From assembly GCA_038749105.1 (NCBI GenBank), contig JBCDIM010000012.1:14375-78374 (forward strand): DNA of 64,000 nt, read 5' to 3'. The DNA comes from JBCCOW01 sp038749105. Its GTDB lineage: Bacteria > Planctomycetota > Phycisphaerae > Phycisphaerales > Phycisphaeraceae. The position numbers and the translations under genes are program-made. The notes beneath the pieces are model-generated. The model did no database searches. It worked only from the letters and a program-made list of their open reading frames with translations, and was not told the origin of the DNA. Positions 1 to 8,213 of this stretch are shown here, piece by piece. Positions within the stretch are counted from its first letter, which is position 1. Each line of letters starts with the position of its first letter.

Positions 1-830
1 TTCCACAGCTCCACAACTACCGCGTCCGCCGCATCGAACCGCAGCGTGACGGTCGTCGCCGCCATCAGGCCTTCGGGCGGGATGAAACGCTCGGCACGCG
101 GGGGCTCGGCGTCGGCCTGTTGACGGACCGCGGTGGCGGGCGCGCCGAAGGCATCAAGGCGGTGGTGGTGACTCATGCCCTGGATGCCGACGAAGTCGGT
201 CGGGATCAGCCGATCGAACATCGAGCCCGCCCACTGCCGTCGGTCTTGGGCCGGTTGGAGACGGACGGTAAACCGGCCACCACTTCCCTCTACCGCCTCG
301 GCCGCCCCGCCCAGCCAGACCTGCTCGGAACAGGTCAGGAACACCGCCACGCACCGCCGGTAGAGGTCGGCCGCGAACTCCGTACGGCTATCGAGCAGCC
401 CACCGCCCCGCCGGACGGCCCGCTCGATCTCGCGGTCCGCCAGTTGTGCCGTCTTGAGATAAAGCGACAGGTCCCGGCGACGCTCGGACTCGGCTTGATC
501 GAACAGCACCTCGGCGGCGATCACCAGCCACGGCCCGTCGGGCTCTTCCTCGGCGAGCACGACGAGCCGGTCCACCGCGTCCAAAGGGTCGCGGGCACGG
601 AGGTCTTGCAGCTGGAGCTGGTCGAGGCCATCGCGGCTGAGCTTGCTTAATGCGTCGCCGGTGAGGCGGGTGTTGGTCTGCTCGCGCAGCGCGACATCGG
701 GGCTCACCGCCCGGACACGCGTGTCCGTCGCACACCCGGCCAGGGTCAAGATCATCACCATCCCAACCGCGATCACGGCACGGCGTGCTGTGCCGGGCGG
801 GAGGCATCGAAACCGCAAGGGGCTGCTCAT
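1..830 (-). CDS. Lipoprotein, possible alpha/beta-hydrolase N-terminal region (partial, runs off window)
   Basis: An open frame begins at the ATG at 828-830 and runs without a stop to the left edge, giving about 276 residues, so the C-terminus is missing. The first 33 residues are a lipoprotein signal: a basic n-region (around RFRCLPPGTARR), a hydrophobic stretch AVIAVGMVMILT and the lipobox LAGC with the acylated Cys at residue 33. The body is rich in charged helices, then has FDRLIPTDFVGIQGMSHHHR followed by GFGAP-like LDAFGAPATAV. That pattern faintly recalls secreted lipoproteins that carry an alpha/beta-hydrolase domain after a helical N-terminal region. The catalytic part would lie outside the window, so the function is open. 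It is the last gene seen of the minus-strand series and starts 176 bp after the FAD oxidoreductase stop. Confidence 0.7.
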   Translation of the reverse strand, partial: MSSPLRFRCLPPGTARRAVIAVGMVMILTLAGCATDTRVRAVSPDVALREQTNTRLTGDALSKLSRDGLDQLQLQDLRARDPLDAVDRLVVLAEEEPDGPWLVIAAEVLFDQAESERRRDLSLYLKTAQLADREIERAVRRGGGLLDSRTEFAADLYRRCVAVFLTCSEQVWLGGAAEAVEGSGGRFTVRLQPAQDRRQWAGSMFDRLIPTDFVGIQGMSHHHRLDAFGAPATAVRQQADAEPPRAERFIPPEGLMAATTVTLRFDAADAVVVELW

Positions 831-1005
831 GATCAGAAGGGCCGACGAGGCTTACCGGGGCTGCCGACCACCGCGGATCGACCGACGGGCGATCCCGGCT
901 GGGGGATCTCCGCTGCGGGGCGACTCTAGGCGGTTCCGGCGATGGCCGCCAGACCGCGACCCGGTCATGGCTGGCCCGGTTGCAACGGTGGGATGACCGT
1001 CGGGA

Positions 1006-2664
1006 TCAGACGGCGTGGCTGGTACTCCACTGGAGGCGCACGCCGGCCTGTTCGAGGCTCTGTTGGAAGTCGCCGAGCAGGCCGGGGCTGTCCAGGACGG
1101 CGTGCGGCTCGCAGCCGTGAGCGAGGCAGAACGCGGCGAGGCTGCCCGCGGATTCTCCGATGTTCCACTCGACGGGGTGGAGCCGGTAGCAGCCGTTGGT
1201 GATGTGGGTGGTGCCCAGGTTCTTACCCGCGGACAGGAGGTTGCGGACGCGCTCGGGGAGCAGCGCGCCGAGCGGGATCTGGAACGGCAAGGCCGAGACA
1301 TCGATGTAGTGGTCACCGCCGGTCGACATGTGCAGGTCGATGCGATAGTGCCCGATGCCCACGCTGTCGGGGAAGCGTTCGGCGACCATGCCGTCGGTCA
1401 CGCGGAAGCCCTTCGGGTCGCCCCAGTGGGGGGCGTGGCCGGTGCGCATCTCGGTGCCGACGTGGGCCTCGGTTACGGTGAAGCGGGCGCGGATGCGTCG
1501 GGCTTCGCGGATGTACGGGGCCTGGGCGAGGCCGTCGGTCGCGAGCGGGTCATCGCTCATCAGATCGCCCCGCAGGCGGAGCTGGGGGAACCCCGTGCCG
1601 CCGGTCGCGCGGTTGGGGGCCTCGGTCTGGAGCCAGTACACGAGGCTGCGCGAGAGCTCGCGGGCCTCCCGCTCGTAGCGCGCCGCATCCTCGGGCGAGG
1701 CACCGATGAGGTTGCCCGCCATGTAGTCGTTCTGCACCCAGTTGACGAGTGTAACCTCCTCGATCGCGTCGGCGATCGACGGGTCATAGACGGTTTTCGA
1801 GATCATCCGCCGGTAGCGGAACAGGCTGTTGACGCCTTCCTCGCCGCGGTCGGCTTCGCGCAGGTAGCCCGGGACCCGCTTGTCGATCTGCCAGGGCGAA
1901 GGCTGGTCCCAAGACAGCAGCCTGCCGCCCCAGGCTGGCGTCGTCGGCGGCACATAGTCGCGCCAGTAGCTGTAGTTGTCGGGCCGATCGATCGTGTGGT
2001 CTGCACCGGGCGTGGGATCAAACCCCAACGCAAAGCACCAGGTGATGGCCTGTACGTTTTCCGGGTCGGCTACGTCGGCGGCGTGAAGCTCACCCGTCTG
2101 CTGCTTCGACTCAGACCCGGTGACATACTCCACCCCGGCCAGCGGCAGCACGTCACCCAGCTCCGTCGCGTCCAGGAAGTAGTCGGCCTCCAGCTCGACC
2201 TGATCCCCGCTTCCCACATGCTGCACGGTCACCGAACGGACGCGGTCGCCGTCGGCGTCGGCCGAGACCGGGTGGTACGGCTGCAGCAGCGTGATCCGCC
2301 CCGCAGCGATGTGCGGCGTAAGCATCTGCTGCATGGCCGCCAGATACACCCTCGGCTCGGCGCAAAGCCCGGAGACGCCCCCCGCGCCGGGGTTGAGGCT
2401 CGGCGTCATCCGGGACGCCGCGTTGAGCGGGTAGTGGTCGCGGTAGTACTGCCGGACCAGCCGACGCCAACGCTGGTAACGGGCGGTCGCGCCGTGCGTG
2501 TCGATCCAGCTGTTGTCATCCGGAGGCACGCCCTGCGACGTGAGCTGCCCGCCCAGCCAGGCGTAACGCTCGGTCAGCACGACACGGCATCCCGCATCGG
2601 CGGCTGCGAGGGCCGCGGCAACGCCACCCACCCCCCCACCAATGACTGCGACATCAACTTTCAT
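1006..2664 (-). CDS. FAD-dependent oxidoreductase (FAD_oxidored family)
   Basis: 552 residues. The N-terminus MKVDVAVIGGGVGG is a Rossmann dinucleotide-binding motif (GxGxxG) at residues 8-13, followed by TERYAWLGGQLTSQG, the family signature after the FAD-binding strand. SGLCAEPRVYLAAMQ and the later ADYFLDATELGDVLPLAG fit the FAD_oxidored family (PF12831), common in planctomycetes near glycan genes. I chose the ATG at 2664 because the FAD motif starts at once and GGGAG lies about 7 bases upstream; longer upstream starts add an unconserved leader. No signal peptide, so it is probably cytoplasmic. It lies 87 bp downstream of a pseudopilin gene on the same strand. Substrate unknown; an oxidised sugar or cyclitol is plausible from context only. 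Confidence 0.88.
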   Translation of the reverse strand: MKVDVAVIGGGVGGVAAALAAADAGCRVVLTERYAWLGGQLTSQGVPPDDNSWIDTHGATARYQRWRRLVRQYYRDHYPLNAASRMTPSLNPGAGGVSGLCAEPRVYLAAMQQMLTPHIAAGRITLLQPYHPVSADADGDRVRSVTVQHVGSGDQVELEADYFLDATELGDVLPLAGVEYVTGSESKQQTGELHAADVADPENVQAITWCFALGFDPTPGADHTIDRPDNYSYWRDYVPPTTPAWGGRLLSWDQPSPWQIDKRVPGYLREADRGEEGVNSLFRYRRMISKTVYDPSIADAIEEVTLVNWVQNDYMAGNLIGASPEDAARYEREARELSRSLVYWLQTEAPNRATGGTGFPQLRLRGDLMSDDPLATDGLAQAPYIREARRIRARFTVTEAHVGTEMRTGHAPHWGDPKGFRVTDGMVAERFPDSVGIGHYRIDLHMSTGGDHYIDVSALPFQIPLGALLPERVRNLLSAGKNLGTTHITNGCYRLHPVEWNIGESAGSLAAFCLAHGCEPHAVLDSPGLLGDFQQSLEQAGVRLQWSTSHAV

Positions 2665-2751
2665 AGCCTGACTCCCTGTGCAACCGCCCGGGACGACCGT
2701 CCTGGGCTCGCTCGCTTTTGAGTTATTGGGTTGCCCCACTCGGTGTTGCCC

Positions 2752-3531
2752 TTACCGCAGATCGGGGCTGCGTACGGCGTCGTTGGCGTCCTGGGGCTGG
2801 TTGATGCTCTCGGCGTGCCCATCGGCGAAGGCGAGATTCGTCCCGCCCACCGGAGCGAGGTGGCGGTGGAGGTCGAGGGTGTTGAGGTTGTTCCCAAAGC
2901 CGAACTCGTAAGCCGTGAGACCTTGGTGGAAGATGCCCCAGTCCGAGGCATCACCAATGATGGCACGCTTGGTCGGGAAGGTCAGGTCTTCGGGCCGCCA
3001 GAACTCGATGGCACCACTAGCATTCCAGTGCTGGACCACGTTCTGGCCCCCAAAGCTGGTGCTGACCGCCTCGGGCTGACGCGTGAAGCCGTAGCCGGTC
3101 CGGAAGCCGACGTCTGTAAAACGGTCGGAGTCTTCCCATTCCGGGCAGCTCCAGAACAGGTTGGTCTCCTTCTGGTTAGCCATCTCGGTGTAGAGTAAGT
3201 TGCTTCCGGTGCCTTCTAGGGCGATCTGCAACACCTCGAACCAGAAGCCGCCCTGCGTGCCTTCCACAGCCGCATCGCTGGGCGTAATAGCGCCGTCGCC
3301 GTCCGAGTCGTAGGTCGATTGAGCCGACGGCATGAAGCCGTTGTTGTCGTTGCCGTAGATCGCCACGAGGTTGGACATCTGACGGATCGAGCTGAGGCAC
3401 TGCAGCGTCCGGGCCGAATTACGCGACGCCGCGAGGGTCGGCAGCAGGACCGCGATCAGCAACGCGATGATCGAGATCACCACCAGCAATTCGATCAGGG
3501 TAAATCCGGGACGGCGTGGGCGGGTACTCAT
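2752..3531 (-). CDS. Type II secretion-like pseudopilin with H-x-DG C-terminus
   Basis: 259 residues. After a short basic leader (MSTRPRRPG) comes FTLIELLVVISIIALLIAVL, the prepilin peptidase cleavage and N-methylation signal: G/F cleavage site, Glu at +5 and a hydrophobic helix. The C-terminal region has LAFADGHAESI, the DGH motif typical of the planctomycete DUF1559-like pseudopilins. The ATG at 3529-3531 is preceded by GGAG eight bases upstream; a TTG six bases earlier is a weaker alternative. It follows the PEP-CTERM gene at 3625 on the same strand, and the pairing of pseudopilin with PEP-CTERM protein recurs in the window. Likely anchored in the inner membrane and displayed in the periplasm; exact role unknown. 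Confidence 0.88.
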   Translation of the reverse strand: MSTRPRRPGFTLIELLVVISIIALLIAVLLPTLAASRNSARTLQCLSSIRQMSNLVAIYGNDNNGFMPSAQSTYDSDGDGAITPSDAAVEGTQGGFWFEVLQIALEGTGSNLLYTEMANQKETNLFWSCPEWEDSDRFTDVGFRTGYGFTRQPEAVSTSFGGQNVVQHWNASGAIEFWRPEDLTFPTKRAIIGDASDWGIFHQGLTAYEFGFGNNLNTLDLHRHLAPVGGTNLAFADGHAESINQPQDANDAVRSPDLR

Positions 3532-3624
3532 GATCAAGACTCCAGAAGAAACGGGGGAACGCTCGTGAATCGCAGAAATCCGATGCCGGCGGTCAGCCGA
3601 CAGCGGAATAGGAGGACCAAAAGG

Positions 3625-4461
3625 TCAGCTGCGGCGACGACGGGCGGCGATCAGGGCACCGCCAATCAGGAGCAGCGAGGCGGACGCGGGCTCGGGGATG
3701 GCCGAGAAGTCCGCGAGGTCGGAGCCGATGTTGTCGATCTCGCTAAAGCCGTAGCCGTTGCCATCGACGGTGCCGATGAAGGCGAGGTGACGGGTGTTGT
3801 TGGGGTCGAAGGTGAATCCGCTGGAATCGACCAAGACATCGTCAAGGCTGAAGACGGTGCCGAGGAATGTCTCACCATCGGTGCCGAAGTCATAGACCGC
3901 GAAGTCGTAGGTGAAGCTGTTGCCATCGCCGGCCAGTGTGAACGATGCGTCGATGCGGTACCAGTGGTCGTCGGTCAGCGTGAAGGGCGAAACAGTGGTT
4001 CCTACTGTATTGCCACGAGTACGGAGGCGGGCGGTGAAGTCGTTCGAGCCGCCCGCGTTGCGGATCTGGAAGTTGATGCCGCGGAACTCGCCGGAGTTGC
4101 CGCCGCCGTTAACGGTGCCCACGCCGGCACGAACGCTGGCAGCCGCTGCGGTTTCGCCGGCGTCGTCGAAGAGGAACATGCCCGAGATCGTCTGGGTGTC
4201 CGTCTGGAACTGGGTGCTGGCGTTGGTCTGGAAGGTCGGAGCACCGTTGTTGTTGACCCCGAGGAGACCACCGGTATCACCAACGCCTGCGGTCACACTA
4301 TGGGCATAACCCGCACCGCCGTTGTTGGTGAAGTCGTCCGTAAAATCGGTCGCCGCATCAAAATCGGTGTTGGGGCTGATGCCGATCACGCCTGCCAGGG
4401 AAGGCTGGGCAACTGCCGCGATAGCCGCAGCGGTAGTGATGCAAACCAGTTTATTTTTCAT
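3625..4461 (-). CDS. PEP-CTERM sorting domain surface protein
   Basis: 278 residues. A Sec signal peptide (MKNKLVCITTAAAIAAVAQPSLA) is followed by a Gly/Asn/Thr-rich beta-sandwich-like body with many aromatic and Asp residues. The C-terminus holds the exosortase signal: IPEPASASLLLIGGALIAARRRRS, that is PEP, a short hydrophobic helix and an Arg cluster, written here as the last 24 residues in outline. GGAGG lies upstream of the ATG. It sits between the LacI regulator and the pseudopilin, all minus strand. Proteins of this class are processed by exosortase and held at the cell surface. The body matches no enzyme family I recognise; a carbohydrate-binding role is a guess from the context. Confidence 0.88.
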   Translation of the reverse strand: MKNKLVCITTAAAIAAVAQPSLAGVIGISPNTDFDAATDFTDDFTNNGGAGYAHSVTAGVGDTGGLLGVNNNGAPTFQTNASTQFQTDTQTISGMFLFDDAGETAAAASVRAGVGTVNGGGNSGEFRGINFQIRNAGGSNDFTARLRTRGNTVGTTVSPFTLTDDHWYRIDASFTLAGDGNSFTYDFAVYDFGTDGETFLGTVFSLDDVLVDSSGFTFDPNNTRHLAFIGTVDGNGYGFSEIDNIGSDLADFSAIPEPASASLLLIGGALIAARRRRS

Positions 4462-4570
4462 GCTTCATTTCCTCCAAAAGAGTTGAGTAAGAACCGAGCT
4501 GCGTGTGCCGGGCCAACCGGGCCTGGCGGAAAAAACGGGGTAAGGCCGGATGTGCCGGGTGAGTGACTGC

Positions 4571-5617
4571 TCAACCGGGGGGTGGGCCGGTGGTGAGTCC
4601 TTCGACGAGCGTGTATTGCTGAACGACGGGGGTGAGCGGGCGGTTGGGCTTGTCGAGTTTGGCGAGCATCATTTCGCCGGCCTTACGCCCGAGCCGGGTC
4701 ATGTTGGTGAAGACGGTGGTGATCGGGAAGCCGGGGTTCACGAAGAAGTCGCTAATCGTGACGAGCGAGAGGTCTCGGGCGAGCGTCAGGCCGTTTTGGA
4801 GGGCCGCCGCCTGGATGCCGAGCGCGTCGCCGGAGGAGGCGGCGAGGCAGGCGGTGGGCCGAGCGTCGCTGGAGGCGAGCCAATCACGGGCGTCATTGAG
4901 GCGGTCGCCGTACATCAGGACCTGCTCGGGCTGCTTGCGGGGGTAATCGGGGTAGGCCTTGTCGGGGAAGAGCCAGAGGTGCGGGGTGAGGCCGGCGTCA
5001 TGCATGGCCTGCTCGTAGCCTTGGATGCGAAGCTTGAGGAAGTGGAGGCTCGATCGGCCGTGGACGAAGCTGATCTTGCGGTGCCCGAGCTTGAGCAGGT
5101 GTTCGGTGGCGAGGTAGCCGGCCTGGTGTTCGTCGGTGTAGACGCAGTCGGCATCGCGTTGGCAGCGGAGCCAGATGATGGGCAGGCCGTGCTCACCGAG
5201 CGGCGAGAGGGGGGCGACCTCTCGATTGGCGGCGTCGATGAGGTGCCCATCGACCATGGCCTGGCTCATGAGGGTGGAAAGACCGGTGGGGGTGTCGGCG
5301 CCGGCATCGGCCGGGGCGTGACAGACCATGAGGTGCTTGTCGCGCTCGGCCATGCGTTGGTCGAGACCGGTGAGCAGCCCGCGGGGCATGACGCCCAGTT
5401 CGTCCACATCGGGGAGCACCAGGGAAACGCAGTTGAACTTCCCCGTCCGGATGGCCCGTGCGGACGCATTGACGCGGAAGCCCAGGCGTTTGGCAGAGTC
5501 GTTGACGAGCTTGCAGGTCTTGTCAGAAAACCGGTGGCCGTGCCCGCCGAGGATCTGGTTAACGGTGGCCCGTGAGACCCCGCAATCCTCGGCAATGTCT
5601 TTCATGGTGATTCGCAT
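4571..5617 (-). CDS. LacI-family transcriptional regulator
   Basis: 348 residues. The helix-turn-helix is at the N-terminus (MKDIAEDCGVSRATVNQILG), followed by the hinge AKRLGFRVNASARAIRTG and a periplasmic-binding-protein-like ligand domain (SLVLPDVDELG, later KLGHRKISFVHG and VTISDF). I chose the ATG at 5617; the next in-frame ATG at 5605 is also possible. No clear Shine-Dalgarno. Two direct repeats of CACGTCGTAA lie 66-102 bp upstream, and a matching palindrome lies in the promoter of the glycosidase at 8214-11399. This suggests autoregulation plus control of the glycosidase genes. It resembles the regulator at 12979 in the ligand domain (both have DCVY.DE and end in GPP), so the two look like paralogues. 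Confidence 0.92.
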   Translation of the reverse strand: MRITMKDIAEDCGVSRATVNQILGGHGHRFSDKTCKLVNDSAKRLGFRVNASARAIRTGKFNCVSLVLPDVDELGVMPRGLLTGLDQRMAERDKHLMVCHAPADAGADTPTGLSTLMSQAMVDGHLIDAANREVAPLSPLGEHGLPIIWLRCQRDADCVYTDEHQAGYLATEHLLKLGHRKISFVHGRSSLHFLKLRIQGYEQAMHDAGLTPHLWLFPDKAYPDYPRKQPEQVLMYGDRLNDARDWLASSDARPTACLAASSGDALGIQAAALQNGLTLARDLSLVTISDFFVNPGFPITTVFTNMTRLGRKAGEMMLAKLDKPNRPLTPVVQQYTLVEGLTTGPPPG

Positions 5618-5682
5618 AAGAGACGGATCGGTTAGCGGATCAAGGAGACAGGCACGGGTATTCGCTACGCCCCATAAGTTTA

Positions 5683-5719
5683 TTATCACGTCGTAATTTG
5701 TCAACTACCACGTCGTAAA
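5683..5719 (-). promoter_or_regulatory. Tandem LacI-type operators and promoter of the 4571-5617 regulator
   Basis: Site 1 is TTATCACGTCGTAA at 5683-5696; site 2 is the repeat CACGTCGTAA at 5709-5718. The shared core starts at 5687 and 5709, exactly 22 bp apart, about two helical turns. On the minus strand TTGACA (5704-5699) lies between them, and site 1 fills the spacer before a weak -10 TAAACT, so a bound repressor would block the promoter. A one-mismatch copy occurs at 11467-11480. The rest of 5720-5873 has one short hairpin (GGACGC/GCGTCC, 5763-5781) without a T-run. Confidence 0.6.
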
Positions 5720-5873
5720 TATAGTATCTCGAGTTAACCGAATCGGTATGCGTGTTTTAGGCGGACGCTGAGACGGCGTCCCCAATCAGCGCCTGCTGCG
5801 CAGCTCCCCTGACCCCGCCCGGACACCCATTCAATACTCCCCCAGGCCCGTCTCAGCACCCCCACCCGACGCA

Positions 5874-8162
5874 TCACGCCAAGGAATCCAGCACCAGATT
5901 GACCGAACCGCCGGCGGGCACATGGACCCGCCGTGCGGTGCGGAGCGGGCTGTGTCCCAGCGGCTCAGTGAGGCTGGCTTGGCGGTCGGCGAGGACCGTC
6001 GCGGTCGCACCGAAGCCGGTGGGGTTGCTCAGCGTGAAACTCACTCGGCCATCCTCCCAGCGTGCCGCCTGGACCTCGAGGTGATCGAGGCTGACCACGG
6101 TCTGCCGGGTGTGGTCGATGTAGACGCTGGGGACCTCGGTAGCGCTGAGCATGAGCGCGGCCTCGCACCAGCAGTCGCCGAAGAAGATGCCGCCGACGTT
6201 GTGGTCCCAGTCGCTGGTGTTGAGCCGTTCGTTGATCCAACCCACGGGGTGCAGCTCGCCGTTGTTGGCCTTGATCTGTCGTCCGGGCCGGCTGACACAC
6301 CAGGGCATGCAGCGGGCGATGTCGGCCAGCAGGTCGAGGTAGTCGAACTGCCCGGTGGCACGGTAGAGCTTAAGCAGGCTGTCGCCGGAGAACGTGCAGA
6401 TCCCGGGGGCACCGTGCTTGTTCTGGGCGTTAGCGAAGACGCCGCCGACCGAGGGGATCTGGTACTTGCCGAACTCGCTCCAGTCCGGGAAGTCGTAGTC
6501 GTAGCTAAGGCACCACGATGCAGCGAGGTCGGCGGCCCGCTTGGCGAGGTCGATCCATTCAGGCTCGCCGGTGACTTCGTAGAGGACGACCGCCGATTCG
6601 AGCTGGGCGAAGTTGGATTCGGAATCGGGGCACTGGCACGCCTCGCCGGGGCCGCCGGTCGTGTAGCCGTGCTGGACGTAGCGCTCGTCCTGGTAGCGGA
6701 CCGCGGCCTTGGCGATCTCGAGATACTCGGGGCGGTCGAGTTCTTGGCTCAGCAGCGCGAGGCCCGCGGGTGCGACGGCGGCCGAGCCGGAGTGGGCGAC
6801 GAGCATGTCGAGGCTGTCGTGATCGACGAAGTGCCCGAACTGGCCGTGGCGCTTCCACAGGGTGACGAATGCCTCGGCGCACCGCGTCACCGCATCGATC
6901 CAGGACTGCTTCGGCTCCCCCACCCGTTCACGCCAGACCGCGAGCTGCTTGGTCAGGAAGTAGAGCGCGTCGGCGGATTTGCGGGTGAGGTGCCAGGTGC
7001 CCTGCTGCCCGAAGCGGTCGCCGTTGTAGCCGGCGGTGCCGTGCCTGCCGTAGAAGAGACCGCTCGAGGTCTGGCCGGGCCCGGCGGCGAAGTCGAAGGT
7101 CTTGGCGACCTTGTCGAGGGTGGCGGCGTCCCCGGTCCGGAGCAGTGGCAGCGTGTTCTGGAGCCCACCGACCCAGCCGGGCTGCCAGGTCGTGGGGTGC
7201 GCGCGTGACCGCCCGACCCCGAGGTAGCTCACGTCGTCGTACTCGATCCAGTTCTGCTCGGCCGTCTTCTCGGCGACCAGCCGATAGGCCTCGGAGACGG
7301 GCGTGTCGTGCCGCGGCGTCGGCGGCTCAAGGGTCTTGCGGATGCCGCGGAACCGGTCGAACAGGTCGGGGATGGCCCGGGCTTCGAAGGTGTGCAACGT
7401 GAAGTCCAGGGTGACCGAGTCGCCCTGCTGGGGGGTAATGCCGCGGTCCTCGGAAGGGTAGTCGGTGCGGCAGTGCTCATACCGGGTGTCGTGGCGGACG
7501 CCGGGGCACCAGACGCCGAGGCGGACCGCACCGGGGTAGTTGCCGGCCGGCTCGGGAAAGTTTTCGTCGGCGTCGTACACACACTCACCCCACGCGGTGC
7601 GTTGCGGGCCAAGCAGCCAGAGCCCGAGCCTGTCGTCGGCACGGCGGATCCCGATGGCCGGGGTGCCCAGGTCGCCGGCCTTCTGCTGGACCATGGAGTC
7701 GCCGGTGAGTTCGAGACGAGGCACGTCCGTGATCAGGGGCTCGGCCTCAAGCCCAAGGTCCTCGGGGTGGTCGGCCTGCGGCGGGTAACTGATCCGTCGT
7801 GAGCGGAAGCGGTTGCCGGCATAAACCGCTGAGGGCATTACGAGGTAGTCGCTACGCCGCCACTTGTCGATCCCGAGGCGCAGCCCTAACGCGATCGGCA
7901 CCTCACCCGCCTGCTCTACGCGGGCGGTCAGGCGGGTGCGTAGACCTGATCCCTCGGTGTGCTCAAGCACCTCGAGTTCCCAAGCCAAGACATAGCCCGC
8001 GGCGACTAGCCTGCCCGAGGCCTGGTTAAGCGACTGCTCAATCACTTCCTCGCAGTGCGGTGTGTCCGGCCGATACCGACGCACGACGATTGAACCGGCC
8101 AACCCTCTTGCAGCGAGGAAAGCGTGTAGCGGCTCTAGCACCGAGCCAAGTCCAGCGGACAT
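5874..8162 (-). CDS. Putative six-hairpin glycosidase (cytoplasmic), family unassigned
   Basis: 762 residues, no signal peptide. The first 270 or so residues are beta-rich, and from about residue 290 the sequence is helical with repeating aromatic and acidic motifs (QPGWVGGLQNTLPLL, DSLDMLVAHSG, QCPDSESNFAQLESAVVLYE, ICTFSGDSLLKLYRATG, NVGGIFFGDCWCEAALML). This layout of beta-sandwich plus (alpha/alpha)6 toroid is typical of six-hairpin glycosidases and related enzymes. A final beta domain closes the protein. I cannot assign a CAZy family. AGGAG lies seven bases before the ATG. It starts 51 bp after the large GH-A glycosidase on the same strand, so the two are probably co-transcribed: the secreted enzyme would release oligosaccharides that this one processes inside. 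Confidence 0.7.
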   Translation of the reverse strand: MSAGLGSVLEPLHAFLAARGLAGSIVVRRYRPDTPHCEEVIEQSLNQASGRLVAAGYVLAWELEVLEHTEGSGLRTRLTARVEQAGEVPIALGLRLGIDKWRRSDYLVMPSAVYAGNRFRSRRISYPPQADHPEDLGLEAEPLITDVPRLELTGDSMVQQKAGDLGTPAIGIRRADDRLGLWLLGPQRTAWGECVYDADENFPEPAGNYPGAVRLGVWCPGVRHDTRYEHCRTDYPSEDRGITPQQGDSVTLDFTLHTFEARAIPDLFDRFRGIRKTLEPPTPRHDTPVSEAYRLVAEKTAEQNWIEYDDVSYLGVGRSRAHPTTWQPGWVGGLQNTLPLLRTGDAATLDKVAKTFDFAAGPGQTSSGLFYGRHGTAGYNGDRFGQQGTWHLTRKSADALYFLTKQLAVWRERVGEPKQSWIDAVTRCAEAFVTLWKRHGQFGHFVDHDSLDMLVAHSGSAAVAPAGLALLSQELDRPEYLEIAKAAVRYQDERYVQHGYTTGGPGEACQCPDSESNFAQLESAVVLYEVTGEPEWIDLAKRAADLAASWCLSYDYDFPDWSEFGKYQIPSVGGVFANAQNKHGAPGICTFSGDSLLKLYRATGQFDYLDLLADIARCMPWCVSRPGRQIKANNGELHPVGWINERLNTSDWDHNVGGIFFGDCWCEAALMLSATEVPSVYIDHTRQTVVSLDHLEVQAARWEDGRVSFTLSNPTGFGATATVLADRQASLTEPLGHSPLRTARRVHVPAGGSVNLVLDSLA

Positions 8163-8213
8163 TTCAACACTCCTGAATCAGCCAGACGAGACCGCATTGC
8201 GGGGCGACTCCGC

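Noticed and set aside
1015..2721. A 568-codon plus-strand frame
   Set aside because: Opposite the FAD oxidoreductase, which has clear Rossmann and family motifs; the plus reading has none.
4507..4530. GC-rich hairpin GCCGGGCC...GGGCCTGGC beside an A-run, considered as a terminator
   Set aside because: For the minus-strand genes the T-run comes before the stem, not after it, and there is no plus-strand gene to end.
5922..7208. A 428-codon plus-strand frame
   Set aside because: Shadow of the minus-strand six-hairpin enzyme; Val/Gly/Glu-rich and unconserved.
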